Made by a program: the position numbers and the translations under genes. Source: Mycolicibacterium litorale (GTDB lineage Bacteria > Actinomycetota > Actinomycetes > Mycobacteriales > Mycobacteriaceae). From it: a stretch of DNA of 64,000 bases. This document shows, piece after piece, positions 8,042-16,627 of the stretch. Location: assembly GCF_010731695.1 (NCBI RefSeq), contig NZ_AP022586.1:1736001-1800000 (forward strand). Direction: 5' to 3'. Each line of letters opens with the position of its first letter. Positions within the stretch are counted from its first letter, which is position 1. The notes below the pieces were generated by a model. It saw only the letters and a program-made list of their open reading frames with translations, was not told where the DNA came from and made no database searches.

Positions 8042-9307
8042 TCAGCTCAGACCCGTCGCCGACCGGCGCCGCCGCGAGATCGCGTCCACGCTCGCCGCCA
8101 GCAGCAGCACGCCGCCGGTCACCAGGAAGTTGATGTAGGACGACTGGTTGAGCAGGCCGAGCCCGTTGGCGATGGTCGCGATCACGACCCCGCCGACGAC
8201 CGCGTCGATGGCGCGGCCCTTCCCGCCGAACAGGCTGGTGCCGCCGATGACCGCCGCGCCGACCGCGTACAGCAGCGTGTTGCCCGCGCCCGAGGACGCC
8301 GACACCTTGCCGGCGTAGGAGGCGGCGAGTATCCCGCTCAGCGCGGCCATTGACGAACCGACCACGAACACCGACATCCTGATGCGGTCGACGTTGATGC
8401 CCGCGCGGCGGGCGGCTTCCGGGTTGCCGCCGACCGCGTAGATGTGCCTGCCGTAGGAGGTGCGGCCCAGCACGAAGGTCAGGCCGACGAGCAGCACGCC
8501 GACGATCGGCAGGACGTAGGGGACGCCGCGGATCTCGACGTTCGGGTTCACGCTGCGGTTGAGGCTGAGCACGAACGTCACGCCCAGGGTCACGACCGCG
8601 ACCGCGGCGATGCGCGCGGCGACCACGCCGATGGGCGCGTGATGCAGGCCTGCGGAGACCTTGGCACGGTGCCGGTAGAGCTCGAGCGCTCCGTAACCCG
8701 CCACCACCGCCAGCGCGCAGATCCACCCTGCGGTCACCGGGAGGTTCTGGATCGTCATACCGCGGATCACCGGGTCGTCGACTCGCACCGAGCCGCCCTC
8801 ACCGATGAGCTTGAGCGTGACGCCCTGCAGCCCGAGGAAGAACGCCAGCGTGACGACGAACGACGGGATGCCGAGGCGGGCCCGCAGCACCCCGATCGCC
8901 AGCCCGATGAGGGCACCGCACAGCACCCCGGCGAGCATCGCGGCCCACCACGGAAGGCCGCGGGAGACCATCGTCAACGCCATCACGCACGCCGACACGC
9001 CACCCGCGACACCGGCGGACAGGTCGATATCACCGAGAAGCAGCACGAATACCAGCCCCATGGCGAGCACGCAGATGGAGCCGGCCTGGGTGACGAGGTT
9101 GGCGAGATTGAGCGCGGAGAGAAACCGCTCGTTGGCGGCGGCGAAGACCACGAACAGCACGATCAGGCCCAGCACCGCGGGCAGCGAGCCCATGTCGCCG
9201 CCGCGCACCCGCTGGAGGTACCCGCGCACGGCGGCGCCGAAGGTCTCCTCCGAGCGCAGGTCCGCGGCGAAATCCGCGTCGGCGAGTTGGCGGTTCAGCG
9301 TGGTCAT
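8042..9307 (-). CDS. Sugar ABC transporter permease (XylH/RbsC/FrcC family)
   Basis: 421 residues, about 10-12 membrane helices, with the family signature GDIDLSAGVAGGV and the cytoplasmic coupling loop AVGGNPEAARRAGINVDRIR. AAGGGACG precedes the ATG. It would form the membrane channel with the ATPase at 9319 and the binding lipoprotein at 10097. The long cytoplasmic N-terminal stretch before the first helix (about 40 residues) and a loop of roughly 30 residues near the middle (ELYRHRAKVSAGLHH) are typical of XylH. Xylose is the probable substrate because xylose isomerase lies in the same cluster. Confidence 0.9.
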   Translation of the reverse strand: MTTLNRQLADADFAADLRSEETFGAAVRGYLQRVRGGDMGSLPAVLGLIVLFVVFAAANERFLSALNLANLVTQAGSICVLAMGLVFVLLLGDIDLSAGVAGGVSACVMALTMVSRGLPWWAAMLAGVLCGALIGLAIGVLRARLGIPSFVVTLAFFLGLQGVTLKLIGEGGSVRVDDPVIRGMTIQNLPVTAGWICALAVVAGYGALELYRHRAKVSAGLHHAPIGVVAARIAAVAVVTLGVTFVLSLNRSVNPNVEIRGVPYVLPIVGVLLVGLTFVLGRTSYGRHIYAVGGNPEAARRAGINVDRIRMSVFVVGSSMAALSGILAASYAGKVSASSGAGNTLLYAVGAAVIGGTSLFGGKGRAIDAVVGGVVIATIANGLGLLNQSSYINFLVTGGVLLLAASVDAISRRRRSATGLS

Positions 9308-9318
9308 CTGGCGTCCCT

Positions 9319-10095
9319 TCACATCGACTGGGCGGCTTCGGTCGGCGCCAGGCCGAGGTCGCCGGACCGGCCGGCGGTGATGAGTTCGACCACCTGGCTG
9401 TGGGTGACCTCGGGGGTCTTCACCTCGGCGGCGACCCGGCCGAGATACAGCGCGCAGATCCGGTCGGCGACTTCGAACACGTCGGCGAGGTTGTGGGAGA
9501 TCAGGACGACGCCGACACCCTGGTCGGCCAGCCGGCGCACCAGGTCGAGGACCTGACGGGTCTGCGCGACGCCGAGTGCGGCGGTCGGCTCGTCGAGGAG
9601 CACCACCTTCGACTTCCACAGCACCGACTTGGCGATCGCGACCGTCTGGCGCTGCCCGCCGGACAGACTGGACACCGGCTGACGCACCGACTTCACCGTC
9701 CGCACCGACAGCGAGGCCAGGGCGTCGCGGGCCATCGTCTCCATCGCCGCCTCGTCGAGGGTCCCGCGGCGGATGACCTCCCGGCCCAGGAACATGTTCG
9801 ACACGATGTCGAGGTTGTCGCACAGGGCCAGGTCCTGGTAGACCACTTCCACTCCGAGCCCGGCGGCGTCGTTGGGGCCGTGCACGGTCACCGGCTCGCC
9901 GTCGAAGAGGTAGGTCCCGGTGTCGATCGGATGGATCCCCGCGATGGCCTTGACCAGTGTGGACTTGCCGGCGCCGTTGTCACCGACCAGGGCGGTCACC
10001 TCGCCGGGGTAGACGGCGAAGTCCACATCGTGCAACACGTGCACGACGCCGAAGCTCTTGTTGACTCCGCGTAGTTCGAGGATCGGGGCCGTCAT
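9319..10095 (-). CDS. Sugar ABC transporter ATP-binding protein, single-domain form
   Basis: 258 residues with Walker A GDNGAGKST, signature SSLSGGQRQ, Walker B VVLLDEPTAAL and the switch His in LISHNLADV. Xylose and ribose importers usually use a fused two-domain ATPase of about 500 residues (XylG, RbsA). This protein has one domain, as in the FrcA subunit of fructose importers, and would act as a homodimer. One base separates the binding-protein stop from this ATG, so the genes are one operon. The short form makes the exact sugar less certain. Confidence 0.9.
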   Translation of the reverse strand: MTAPILELRGVNKSFGVVHVLHDVDFAVYPGEVTALVGDNGAGKSTLVKAIAGIHPIDTGTYLFDGEPVTVHGPNDAAGLGVEVVYQDLALCDNLDIVSNMFLGREVIRRGTLDEAAMETMARDALASLSVRTVKSVRQPVSSLSGGQRQTVAIAKSVLWKSKVVLLDEPTAALGVAQTRQVLDLVRRLADQGVGVVLISHNLADVFEVADRICALYLGRVAAEVKTPEVTHSQVVELITAGRSGDLGLAPTEAAQSM

Positions 10096-10096
10096 C

Positions 10097-11167
10097 TCAG
10101 CTGATCCCGGCGGCCGTGCACATCGCCGCGAACTGGCCGGCGCAGACCTCGTCCTTGGACTGGCCGCCGTCGTCGAACACCACGTTGACGTTCTGCTTGG
10201 TGATCGCCTGCGGCTGCAGAAGTACCGACGGCACGTCCCGCTTGCCGGTGTCGTCACGGGAGGTGGCGGTGGTGTTCACCGGTTGGCCCGTCGCCAGCGC
10301 GATGGCCGCGTCGGCGAGCGCGCCGGCCTCTTCGGTGGCGGACTTGTACACCGTCATGCACTGCGTTCCCGCCAAGATGTTCTGCAGACCCTCGACGGTG
10401 GCGTCCTGCCCGGTGACCGGGACCTGACCGGCGCGCTGGTTCTTCTCGAGGATCGAGATCACCGAACCGGCCAGGCCGTCGTTGGCGGCGTACACACCGT
10501 CGACCCGGCCGTCGGCGGCGGTGTACATCTGTTCGAAGATGGTGACGGCCTTGTCGGTGTCCCAGTCCGGTACCGCCTGTTCACCGACGATGCGGACGCT
10601 CGGTGTCCGGTCGAGTACCGAGTGCGCCCCGGCGGAGAACAGCGAGGCGTTGTTGTCGGTCGGAGAACCGTTGAGGGACAGCACATTCGCCTGACGATCG
10701 CCCAGACAGTCAACCAGGCCCCGACCCTGCAGCTCGCCGACCTTGGTGTTGTCGAACGAGATGTACGCATCGGCCGAGCCGCCGAGGGTCAGCCGGTCGT
10801 AGTCGATGGTCTTGACGCCCTGGGCGGCCGCCTTCTGCTGAATCGACGCGCCGCTGTCGGAGTCGAGGTTGACGATGGCGAGCACCGTCACGCCATCGGC
10901 GATCATGCTGTCGGCGATGGTGGCCATGGTGTCGGCGGATCCCTCGGCGTTCTGGATGGTGTAGGGCACACCGGCCTGCGTGAACGCGCTCTCGAGCGCG
11001 GGCCGGTCCTTGGTCTCCCAGCGGACCGATGATTTGGTGTCGGGCAGGATCACCCCGACCTTGCCGGCCTGGCTCTCGGTCGAGCCGTCACCGCCGCTGC
11101 TGCACGCGCTCAGGGTCAGGCCCGCGCCGACGACGACGGCGACCAGCAGGCCGCTGAATCTGGTCAT
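10097..11167 (-). CDS. Periplasmic-type sugar-binding lipoprotein (XylF-like)
   Basis: 356 residues. A lipoprotein signal (LTLSAC, lipid-anchored Cys about residue 22) leads into a type I periplasmic-binding fold: KVGVILPDTKSSVRWE, an ADTMATIADSMIADG repeat-like region, VYAANDGLAGSVISIL and VPVTGQDATVEGLQNILAG. This pattern is that of XylF-class xylose binders. AGAGAGG precedes the ATG. It is the first gene of the transporter operon, with an inverted-repeat operator 40 bp upstream at 11207. It would deliver sugar to the permease at 8042. Confidence 0.92.
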   Translation of the reverse strand: MTRFSGLLVAVVVGAGLTLSACSSGGDGSTESQAGKVGVILPDTKSSVRWETKDRPALESAFTQAGVPYTIQNAEGSADTMATIADSMIADGVTVLAIVNLDSDSGASIQQKAAAQGVKTIDYDRLTLGGSADAYISFDNTKVGELQGRGLVDCLGDRQANVLSLNGSPTDNNASLFSAGAHSVLDRTPSVRIVGEQAVPDWDTDKAVTIFEQMYTAADGRVDGVYAANDGLAGSVISILEKNQRAGQVPVTGQDATVEGLQNILAGTQCMTVYKSATEEAGALADAAIALATGQPVNTTATSRDDTGKRDVPSVLLQPQAITKQNVNVVFDDGGQSKDEVCAGQFAAMCTAAGIS

Positions 11168-11206
11168 GAAGACTGCCTCTCTCAGGGGTGATTGCGTGCG
11201 GTGGTT

Positions 11207-11223
11207 TGTTGTTTCGGACAACA
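11207..11223. promoter_or_regulatory. Inverted-repeat operator upstream of the sugar transporter operon
   Basis: TGTTGTTTCGGACAACA is a perfect 6-5-6 inverted repeat, 40 bp before the sugar-binding-protein start. It shares length and outer arms (TGTTS-N7-SAACA) with the repeat at 12508-12524 in front of xylose isomerase, which is what a common ROK repressor would require. Confidence 0.7.
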
Positions 11224-11267
11224 TATAGCGTGACGCGAATCACGTCCATAGTCAGTCCGGACTATGA

Positions 11268-12488
11268 TCAGCGCGCCCCCATCAGATGTTCGACAGCGAG
11301 CTGATTGAGCCGGACGAATCCGAATCCTCTACCGTCGTAATAGGATTCGGCGTCGAACTCCTCGAAGGAGGATCGGTCGTCGAGCAGGTCACGGTACCCC
11401 TCAGCCGAATCGAGGGTGGGCCGGCGTAACTCGTCGACCCGGGCACCGGCCAGGGCCTCGGCAACCTCGGGATCGGCGCGGAACGCCGCGGCACGCTGCT
11501 TGAGCAACAGGTACATACGCATGTTCGCCGCCGCGGACGCCCATACCCCTGCGCTGTCCTCGGTCCGGCTGGGCTTGTAGTCGAAGTGGCGCGGCCCGTC
11601 GTAGCTGGGGCCACCGCCTGCGCCGCCGTTCTCCAGCAGGTCGACAAGCGAGAAGGCGTTGATGAGATCGCCGTGGCCGAACACCAGGTCCTGGTCGAAC
11701 TTGATGCCCCGCTGCCCGTTGAGGTCGATGTGGAAGAGCTTGCCGCGGTCCATCGCCTGGCTGATCCCGTGGAGGAAGTTCAGCCCGGCCATCTGCTCGT
11801 GTCCGGCCTCGGGGTTGACGCCGAACAACTCCGGGCGCGCGAGGGTCTCGATGAAGGCCAGCGCGTGGCCGACGGTCGGGAGCAGGATGTCACCGCGCGG
11901 TTCGTTGGGCTTGGGCTCGATCGCGAACCGCAGGGGCAGGCCCTGGTCGGTCACGTAGTCACCCAGCAGGTCCAGCGCCTCCCGGTAGCGGGCCAAGGCC
12001 GCCCGGACGTCCTTGGCGCTGTCGTATTCGCTGCCCTCCCGCCCGCCCCACAGCACGAAGGTCTGCGCCCCGAGTTCGGCGGCCAGGTCGATGTTGCGCA
12101 GCACCTTGCGCAGGGCGAAGCGGCGGACGCCGCGGTCATTGCTGGTGAAACCGCCGTCCTTGAACACCGGATGGCTGAACAGATTCGTCGTCACCATCGG
12201 CACCACCATGCCGGTGGAGCCCAAAACCGCGGCGAGCCGGCCGATTTCGCGGCGGCGCTGGTCGTCGGACGATCCGAAGGCGAACAGGTCGTCGTCGTGG
12301 AAGGTCAGCCCGTATGCGCCGAGCGCGGCCAGCCGCTCGACCGCCTCGACCACGTCGAGCCGGGAACGGGTGGGCACTCCGAACGGATCGCCTGCGGTCC
12401 AGCCCACCGTCCACAGTCCGAAGGCGAACTTGTCGGATCGCTGCGGGGTGAGGTCGGAACGGGTGGTGAGGGATTCGAGAACGGACAC
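11268..12488 (-). CDS. xylA: Xylose isomerase
   Basis: 406 residues from a GTG with GGAGG upstream. It interconverts D-xylose and D-xylulose (and glucose/fructose) with two divalent metals. Every catalytic and metal residue known from Streptomyces enzymes is present: H64 and D67 (FHDDD), E191 and K193 (IEPKPNEP), E227 and H230 (NPEAGHEQM), D255 (HIDLNGQ), D265 and D267 (FDQDL), and D303 (HFDYKPSR). It lies upstream of the ABC operon on the same strand with a 100-bp gap holding an operator, and is divergent from the second ROK regulator. No xylulokinase is visible in the window. Confidence 0.96.
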   Translation of the reverse strand: MSVLESLTTRSDLTPQRSDKFAFGLWTVGWTAGDPFGVPTRSRLDVVEAVERLAALGAYGLTFHDDDLFAFGSSDDQRRREIGRLAAVLGSTGMVVPMVTTNLFSHPVFKDGGFTSNDRGVRRFALRKVLRNIDLAAELGAQTFVLWGGREGSEYDSAKDVRAALARYREALDLLGDYVTDQGLPLRFAIEPKPNEPRGDILLPTVGHALAFIETLARPELFGVNPEAGHEQMAGLNFLHGISQAMDRGKLFHIDLNGQRGIKFDQDLVFGHGDLINAFSLVDLLENGGAGGGPSYDGPRHFDYKPSRTEDSAGVWASAAANMRMYLLLKQRAAAFRADPEVAEALAGARVDELRRPTLDSAEGYRDLLDDRSSFEEFDAESYYDGRGFGFVRLNQLAVEHLMGAR

Positions 12489-12507
12489 GCGGCCTCCAGC
12501 CTGGATT

Positions 12508-12524
12508 TGTTCTGGCGCCGAACA
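12508..12524. promoter_or_regulatory. Inverted-repeat operator in the xylA/ROK divergent promoter
   Basis: TGTTCTGGCGCCGAACA has 5-bp arms TGTTC/GAACA around seven bases, 17 bp in all, the same geometry as 11207-11223. It lies between the xylA start (12488, leftward) and the ROK start (12561, rightward), so one repressor could control both. Confidence 0.65.
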
Positions 12525-12560
12525 TAAGATGTGGTCCCAGTCACTGTCAAGGGAGTCGAA

Positions 12561-13673
12561 TTGGGAATCGGAACCAGCAGCGACGACGTCCGCCGGCGCA
12601 ACCTGTCCGCCGTGCTGACGCTCGTCCACCGCCAGCGCGCGCTCACCCGCGCGGAGTTGACGCGACGGACCGGGCTGTCGCGGTCCACGGTGAAAGACCT
12701 GGTGGCCGAACTCGCCGATGCGGGTCTGGTCGAGGAGACGCAGCCGACGGGCAGCGGCGCGGCGGTCGGCGTCGGCCGCCCCAGCCCGGTGGTGCGCCCG
12801 TCACGCCGGGTGCTGGCCGTGGCGGTGAATCCCGAGATCGACGCCGTCACCGTCGCTCTGGTGACACTGGGAGGTGCGGTGTCGGAAACTGCGCGCATCC
12901 CGACTCCGACCATCCCGAGCGCGGCGGACATGGTGCGGATCGCCGCGGCGGCGATCGCTGAGCTGCGCGCCGCCCTGCCCGCCGGCTGTCTGCTGACCTC
13001 GATCGGCCTGGCGGTGCCCGGGCTGGTGCATGCGCCGGGCTCGACCGTCCAGCTCGCTCCGCACCTGGGTTGGCACGACGAGAAGGTCGGTGAAATGCTC
13101 CATGCCGCAACGGATCTCACGGTCCTCGCGGCGAACGACGCGAACGTCGGCGCCGTCGCCGAGCACCTCTTCGGCGGGCACCCGCACGCCGATCACATGG
13201 TGTACGTCAACGGAGGCGCCAGCGGTATCGGCGCCGGCTTCGTGGTCGCCGGCGAACTCCTCGAAGGCGCCGAAGGCTATGCCGGCGAACTCGGCCACAC
13301 CTACGTCGGCGGCGACCTGCCCTGCCACTGCGGTGCGGTCGGATGCCTGGAAACCCAAGTCACTCAATCGGTCACCCGCGGCGACCTGGACGAGCAGGCG
13401 CGTTATCTGGGTATCGCGCTCGGCGGTGCGATCAACGTGATGAACCCCCGGCTCATCGTGCTCGGCGGCTTCCTCCGGGCGTTCCCCGAGCAGGCCGCCG
13501 ACGCACTGCACGCCGCGGTGGCACGCCACAGCATGGCCGCGCCGCGCGCCGCGGTACGCATCGTGGCGGCCAGCCTGGGGTTCGAGACGCTGATGATCGG
13601 CGCCGCGGAACTCGCATTCGGCCCGCTGCTCGCCGACCCGGCCGGATATCGCGCGGCGTCAGCGGCCGGCTGA
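12561..13673 (+). CDS. Second ROK-family regulator, divergent from xylA
   Basis: 370 residues from a TTG that follows AAGGGAG by 5 bases; an upstream GTG at 12531 lacks a ribosome site. It has an N-terminal winged helix ([21 protein letters not shown]) and a ROK domain with [10 protein letters not shown]. After the zinc motif about 25 residues present in the first ROK protein (6824) are missing, so the C-terminal lobe is compact. The position opposite xylA and the shared inverted repeat suggest it represses the xylose genes. Which of the two ROK proteins binds xylose cannot be told from sequence. Confidence 0.88.
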   Translation: MGIGTSSDDVRRRNLSAVLTLVHRQRALTRAELTRRTGLSRSTVKDLVAELADAGLVEETQPTGSGAAVGVGRPSPVVRPSRRVLAVAVNPEIDAVTVALVTLGGAVSETARIPTPTIPSAADMVRIAAAAIAELRAALPAGCLLTSIGLAVPGLVHAPGSTVQLAPHLGWHDEKVGEMLHAATDLTVLAANDANVGAVAEHLFGGHPHADHMVYVNGGASGIGAGFVVAGELLEGAEGYAGELGHTYVGGDLPCHCGAVGCLETQVTQSVTRGDLDEQARYLGIALGGAINVMNPRLIVLGGFLRAFPEQAADALHAAVARHSMAAPRAAVRIVAASLGFETLMIGAAELAFGPLLADPAGYRAASAAG

Positions 13674-14327
13674 GGCGTCGACCGGCACACTCGCCATCGC
13701 CTGAGCGACGATCCGCGACCACGACTCACCGTCGACGGCGTGGACTGCCGTCGGTCCGGCGAAGGCACTCGGGATCACGACGTCCGGTTGCAGGTCGGCG
13801 AGCACAGCGATACTCGACCGCATCGCGTCGGCATCGCCGCGACCCGGGGGCAGGAATGTCGACCAGGTGCCCCGTTCGGTCGGGAAGAGCGTGTCGCCGG
13901 TGAACAGATATCTGGCGCCGGCCGCCCCGTGCACGAAGAAGCAGCAACTGCCCGGCGAGTGGCCGGGGGTGGGGATCACCTCGACACCGTTGACATCGAC
14001 TTCTCGCACGGACAGCGGGACGTCGATCGCCGCGTGCCGTGAGATCTCGGCCGATTCGGCCGCAGGGGCGTGCAGCCGGGATCCGAAGCGGCCGGCGATC
14101 CGGCCGAGCATCGGGCCGGCCTCGTCGAGGTGGGAGAGGTACTGGTCGGCGACTCCACCGAGTTCGGCGATCGCGTCGAACTCCGCATCCGAGGCGGTGC
14201 TGTAGAACAGCACGTTGCCGTTCGCCCCGCCGGTCCACAGATAGGCGTGGGTGGTGAGGCCGGGAAACGGTGAGTCAGTTCGGGTCTGGAACAGGTCGGG
14301 CTTCAGCTGCGTCAGTGTGTTGGTCAT
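13659..14327 (-). CDS. Metallo-beta-lactamase-fold protein with degenerate metal motif
   Basis: 222 residues. The fold is shown by LWTGGANGNVLFY, PTPGHSPGSCCFF and YLFTGDTLFPTERG. The usual HxHxDH zinc motif is reduced to LSHLDEAGP, so at least two metal ligands are absent and canonical glyoxalase II or beta-lactamase chemistry is doubtful. The 3' end overlaps the ROK gene by 15 bp, tail to tail. A TTG at 14348 is an alternative start. The ATG 14327 lacks a clear ribosome site. Confidence 0.75.
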   Translation of the reverse strand: MTNTLTQLKPDLFQTRTDSPFPGLTTHAYLWTGGANGNVLFYSTASDAEFDAIAELGGVADQYLSHLDEAGPMLGRIAGRFGSRLHAPAAESAEISRHAAIDVPLSVREVDVNGVEVIPTPGHSPGSCCFFVHGAAGARYLFTGDTLFPTERGTWSTFLPPGRGDADAMRSSIAVLADLQPDVVIPSAFAGPTAVHAVDGESWSRIVAQAMASVPVDASAGR

Positions 14328-14395
14328 GACGACAGTGTCAGACCTCAACCATTGTTCAGGTCAAGGCCGCGGATGACACCGCGTAGGTTGTACTC

Positions 14396-15661
14396 GTGAG
14401 TGCACGCGCAGGCATCGTCGTCACCGGCACCGAGGTGCTGACCGGCCGGATTCAGGACCTCAACGGCCCATGGGTGGCCGACCGGCTGCTGGAACTCGGG
14501 GTCGAACTCGCCCACATCACCATCTGCGGTGACCGGCCCGCCGACATCGAGGCGCAGCTGCGGTTCCTCGCCGCCGAGGGCGTCGACCTCATCGTCACCA
14601 GCGGTGGGCTGGGGCCGACCGCCGACGATCTGACCGTCGCCACGGTCGCCCGGTTCTGCGGGCGCGACCTCGTGCTCGACACCGAACTGGAGGAGCGGAT
14701 CGCCGAGATCCTGCGCCGGCTCACCGCCCGTCGCAGCGACATCGACTTCGACTCGCTGCGGGCGGCCAATCGCAAACAGGCCATGGTGCCCGCGGGCGCG
14801 ACGATCCTGGAACCGGTCGGCACCGCGCCCGGCGTCGTCGTCCCCGGTTCGCCCACGGTGCTGGTCCTGCCGGGCCCGCCGCGCGAACTCCAACCGATGT
14901 GGCGCACGGCCGTCGAGACCGACGCCGTCAGGGACGCCATCGCCGGGCGCACCGAGTACCGGCAGGAGACGGTGCGCATGTTCGGACTGCCCGAGTCGGC
15001 GTTGGCCGAGACGCTGCGCGAGGGTGAGCGTGACGTGCCCGGATTCGAGCGCCTGGAGATCACCACGTGTCTGCGGCGCGGGGAACTCGAGATCGTCACA
15101 CGCTACGAACCCGACGCCGCACCGGCCTACCAGGATCTGCTCACGCTGCTGCGCGACCGGCACGGGTCGATGATCTTCTCCGAGGACGGCTCCCTCGTCG
15201 ACGACCAGGTGGCCGACCTGCTCTCCGGGCGGACCATTGCCACCGCCGAATCCTGCACCGGCGGAATGCTTTCCGCGCGGCTGACCGACCGGGCGGGAGC
15301 CTCGGCGTACGTGGCGGGCGGTGCGGTCTGCTATGCCGACACCGCGAAGGTGGACCTGCTCGGCGTACCCGCGGACCTGATCGCCACCCACGGTGCGGTG
15401 TCCGAACCGGTGGCGGTGGCGATGGCCGACGGTGCGCTGCGCCGCTTCGGCGCAGACGTCGCCGTCGCGGTCACCGGAATCGCCGGACCCGGCGGCGGCA
15501 CCGACACCAAACCCGTTGGCACCGTGTGCTTCTGCGTCCGCCAGGCCGGCAGCGAGCCGGTGACGCGCACGGTGCGGCTGCCCGGGAACCGCTCCGATGT
15601 GCGGGAGCGTTCGACCACGGTCGCCATGCATCTGCTCCGGCGCGCGCTACGGGGCGCCTGA
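14396..15661 (+). CDS. cinA: CinA: competence/damage-inducible protein, NMN deamidase family
   Basis: 421 residues with the two expected domains. The N-terminal MoaB-like COG1058 domain (1-170) has [16 protein letters not shown] and [12 protein letters not shown]. The C-terminal CinA/PncC deamidase domain (about 260-420) has [43 protein letters not shown] and [11 protein letters not shown]. In other bacteria it converts NMN to nicotinate mononucleotide in NAD salvage; the M. tuberculosis protein (Rv1901) has been linked to drug tolerance. Start is GTG 14396, a few bases after a TAGGTTG -10-like box, so probably leaderless. Confidence 0.95.
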   Translation: MSARAGIVVTGTEVLTGRIQDLNGPWVADRLLELGVELAHITICGDRPADIEAQLRFLAAEGVDLIVTSGGLGPTADDLTVATVARFCGRDLVLDTELEERIAEILRRLTARRSDIDFDSLRAANRKQAMVPAGATILEPVGTAPGVVVPGSPTVLVLPGPPRELQPMWRTAVETDAVRDAIAGRTEYRQETVRMFGLPESALAETLREGERDVPGFERLEITTCLRRGELEIVTRYEPDAAPAYQDLLTLLRDRHGSMIFSEDGSLVDDQVADLLSGRTIATAESCTGGMLSARLTDRAGASAYVAGGAVCYADTAKVDLLGVPADLIATHGAVSEPVAVAMADGALRRFGADVAVAVTGIAGPGGGTDTKPVGTVCFCVRQAGSEPVTRTVRLPGNRSDVRERSTTVAMHLLRRALRGA

Positions 15662-15665
15662 CCGC

Positions 15666-16580
15666 TCAGTGGCGGTCGGCCCGTTCCCACAGTTCGATCA
15701 TCGACGACAGGATGGCCTGCGCCTGACCGAGTCCGCCGAGGTGGCTCTCGCCGGGCAGGTGATACAGGTGCGCGTCCGGCAGGCACTGCACGCAGTGCTG
15801 GCCGTGAGCGAACGGGATGATGTGGTCGCAGTCGCCGTGCCACCAGCGCACGGCGACCTTCACCTCGTCGAGCCGGAATCCCCAGTCGCGGGCGAAGACG
15901 ACGACGTCGGCGAACGGCGCGGAGAGCTGTTTGCGGCTGCCGTTGAGTAGATCGTCGAGGAACATCGCGCGGAACTCCGGGCGGACCAGCATCCGGCGGT
16001 CCGCGGCGGGGGAGACCGCCGCGTAGAGGTAGAGGGCCGGATCGGCGACCGGGCGGACGAACCGGATCAGGGTACTTGCGGCCAACCGGATCGGGGCGCC
16101 GGCCACCTCGAGTAACGGGGCGACGCGGGATCCGAGTTTCATCAGCCCGCCCGCGATCGCATCAGGTCCGACGGTGGGCGCCACACCGCCGATGACACCG
16201 GTGCCGACCACCCGTTCCGGCATCGCCGCCGCGGCGGCGAGCGCGTACGGGCCGCCGCCGGACAACCCCACCACTGCCATCCGGTCGATACCGAGCGTGT
16301 CGGCGATGACCCGCAGGTCGTCGGCGAAAGACAGCACGTTGGGGTACTGGTGCGGGGTGGAGGAGCCGATCCCGGGCCGGTCGATTCCGATGAGCCGGAT
16401 GCCCTGCTGTTCGGCGAAGCTGCGCGCCTCCGCCGGGATCTGCCTGCGCGCGCCGGGCGTCCCGTGCAGCCAGAACACCGCGCGGCCGTGCGGGTCACCG
16501 AATTCGGCGAACCCGATCCGCCGGTCGTCGCTGACCGCGATGTTGCCTTCGAGTTTCGGGCGGGCGATGGGCGGCGTCAT
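15666..16580 (-). CDS. Alpha/beta hydrolase
   Basis: 304 residues. Oxyanion segment FWLHGTPGARR, nucleophile elbow VGLSGGGPYA, acid in WHGDCDHIIPF and the catalytic His in PGESHLGGL give a full Ser-Asp-His set. The elbow GLSGGGP and the C-terminal HGDCDHIIPFAHG are common in mycobacterial hydrolases of unknown substrate. The gene is convergent with cinA (4 bp between stops). No signal peptide, so cytosolic. An esterase or epoxide-hydrolase-like activity is possible; none is assigned. Confidence 0.85.
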   Translation of the reverse strand: MTPPIARPKLEGNIAVSDDRRIGFAEFGDPHGRAVFWLHGTPGARRQIPAEARSFAEQQGIRLIGIDRPGIGSSTPHQYPNVLSFADDLRVIADTLGIDRMAVVGLSGGGPYALAAAAAMPERVVGTGVIGGVAPTVGPDAIAGGLMKLGSRVAPLLEVAGAPIRLAASTLIRFVRPVADPALYLYAAVSPAADRRMLVRPEFRAMFLDDLLNGSRKQLSAPFADVVVFARDWGFRLDEVKVAVRWWHGDCDHIIPFAHGQHCVQCLPDAHLYHLPGESHLGGLGQAQAILSSMIELWERADRH

Positions 16581-16627
16581 GCCGAGCAGTGTCGCACGTC
16601 ACCGACGGCGGCCGGACGGGGTCTCGG

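Noticed and set aside
13320..13390. Deletion in the second ROK gene as a sign of a pseudogene
   Set aside because: The frame stays open, the zinc motif and C-terminal sequence are intact, so it is probably a compact functional variant.
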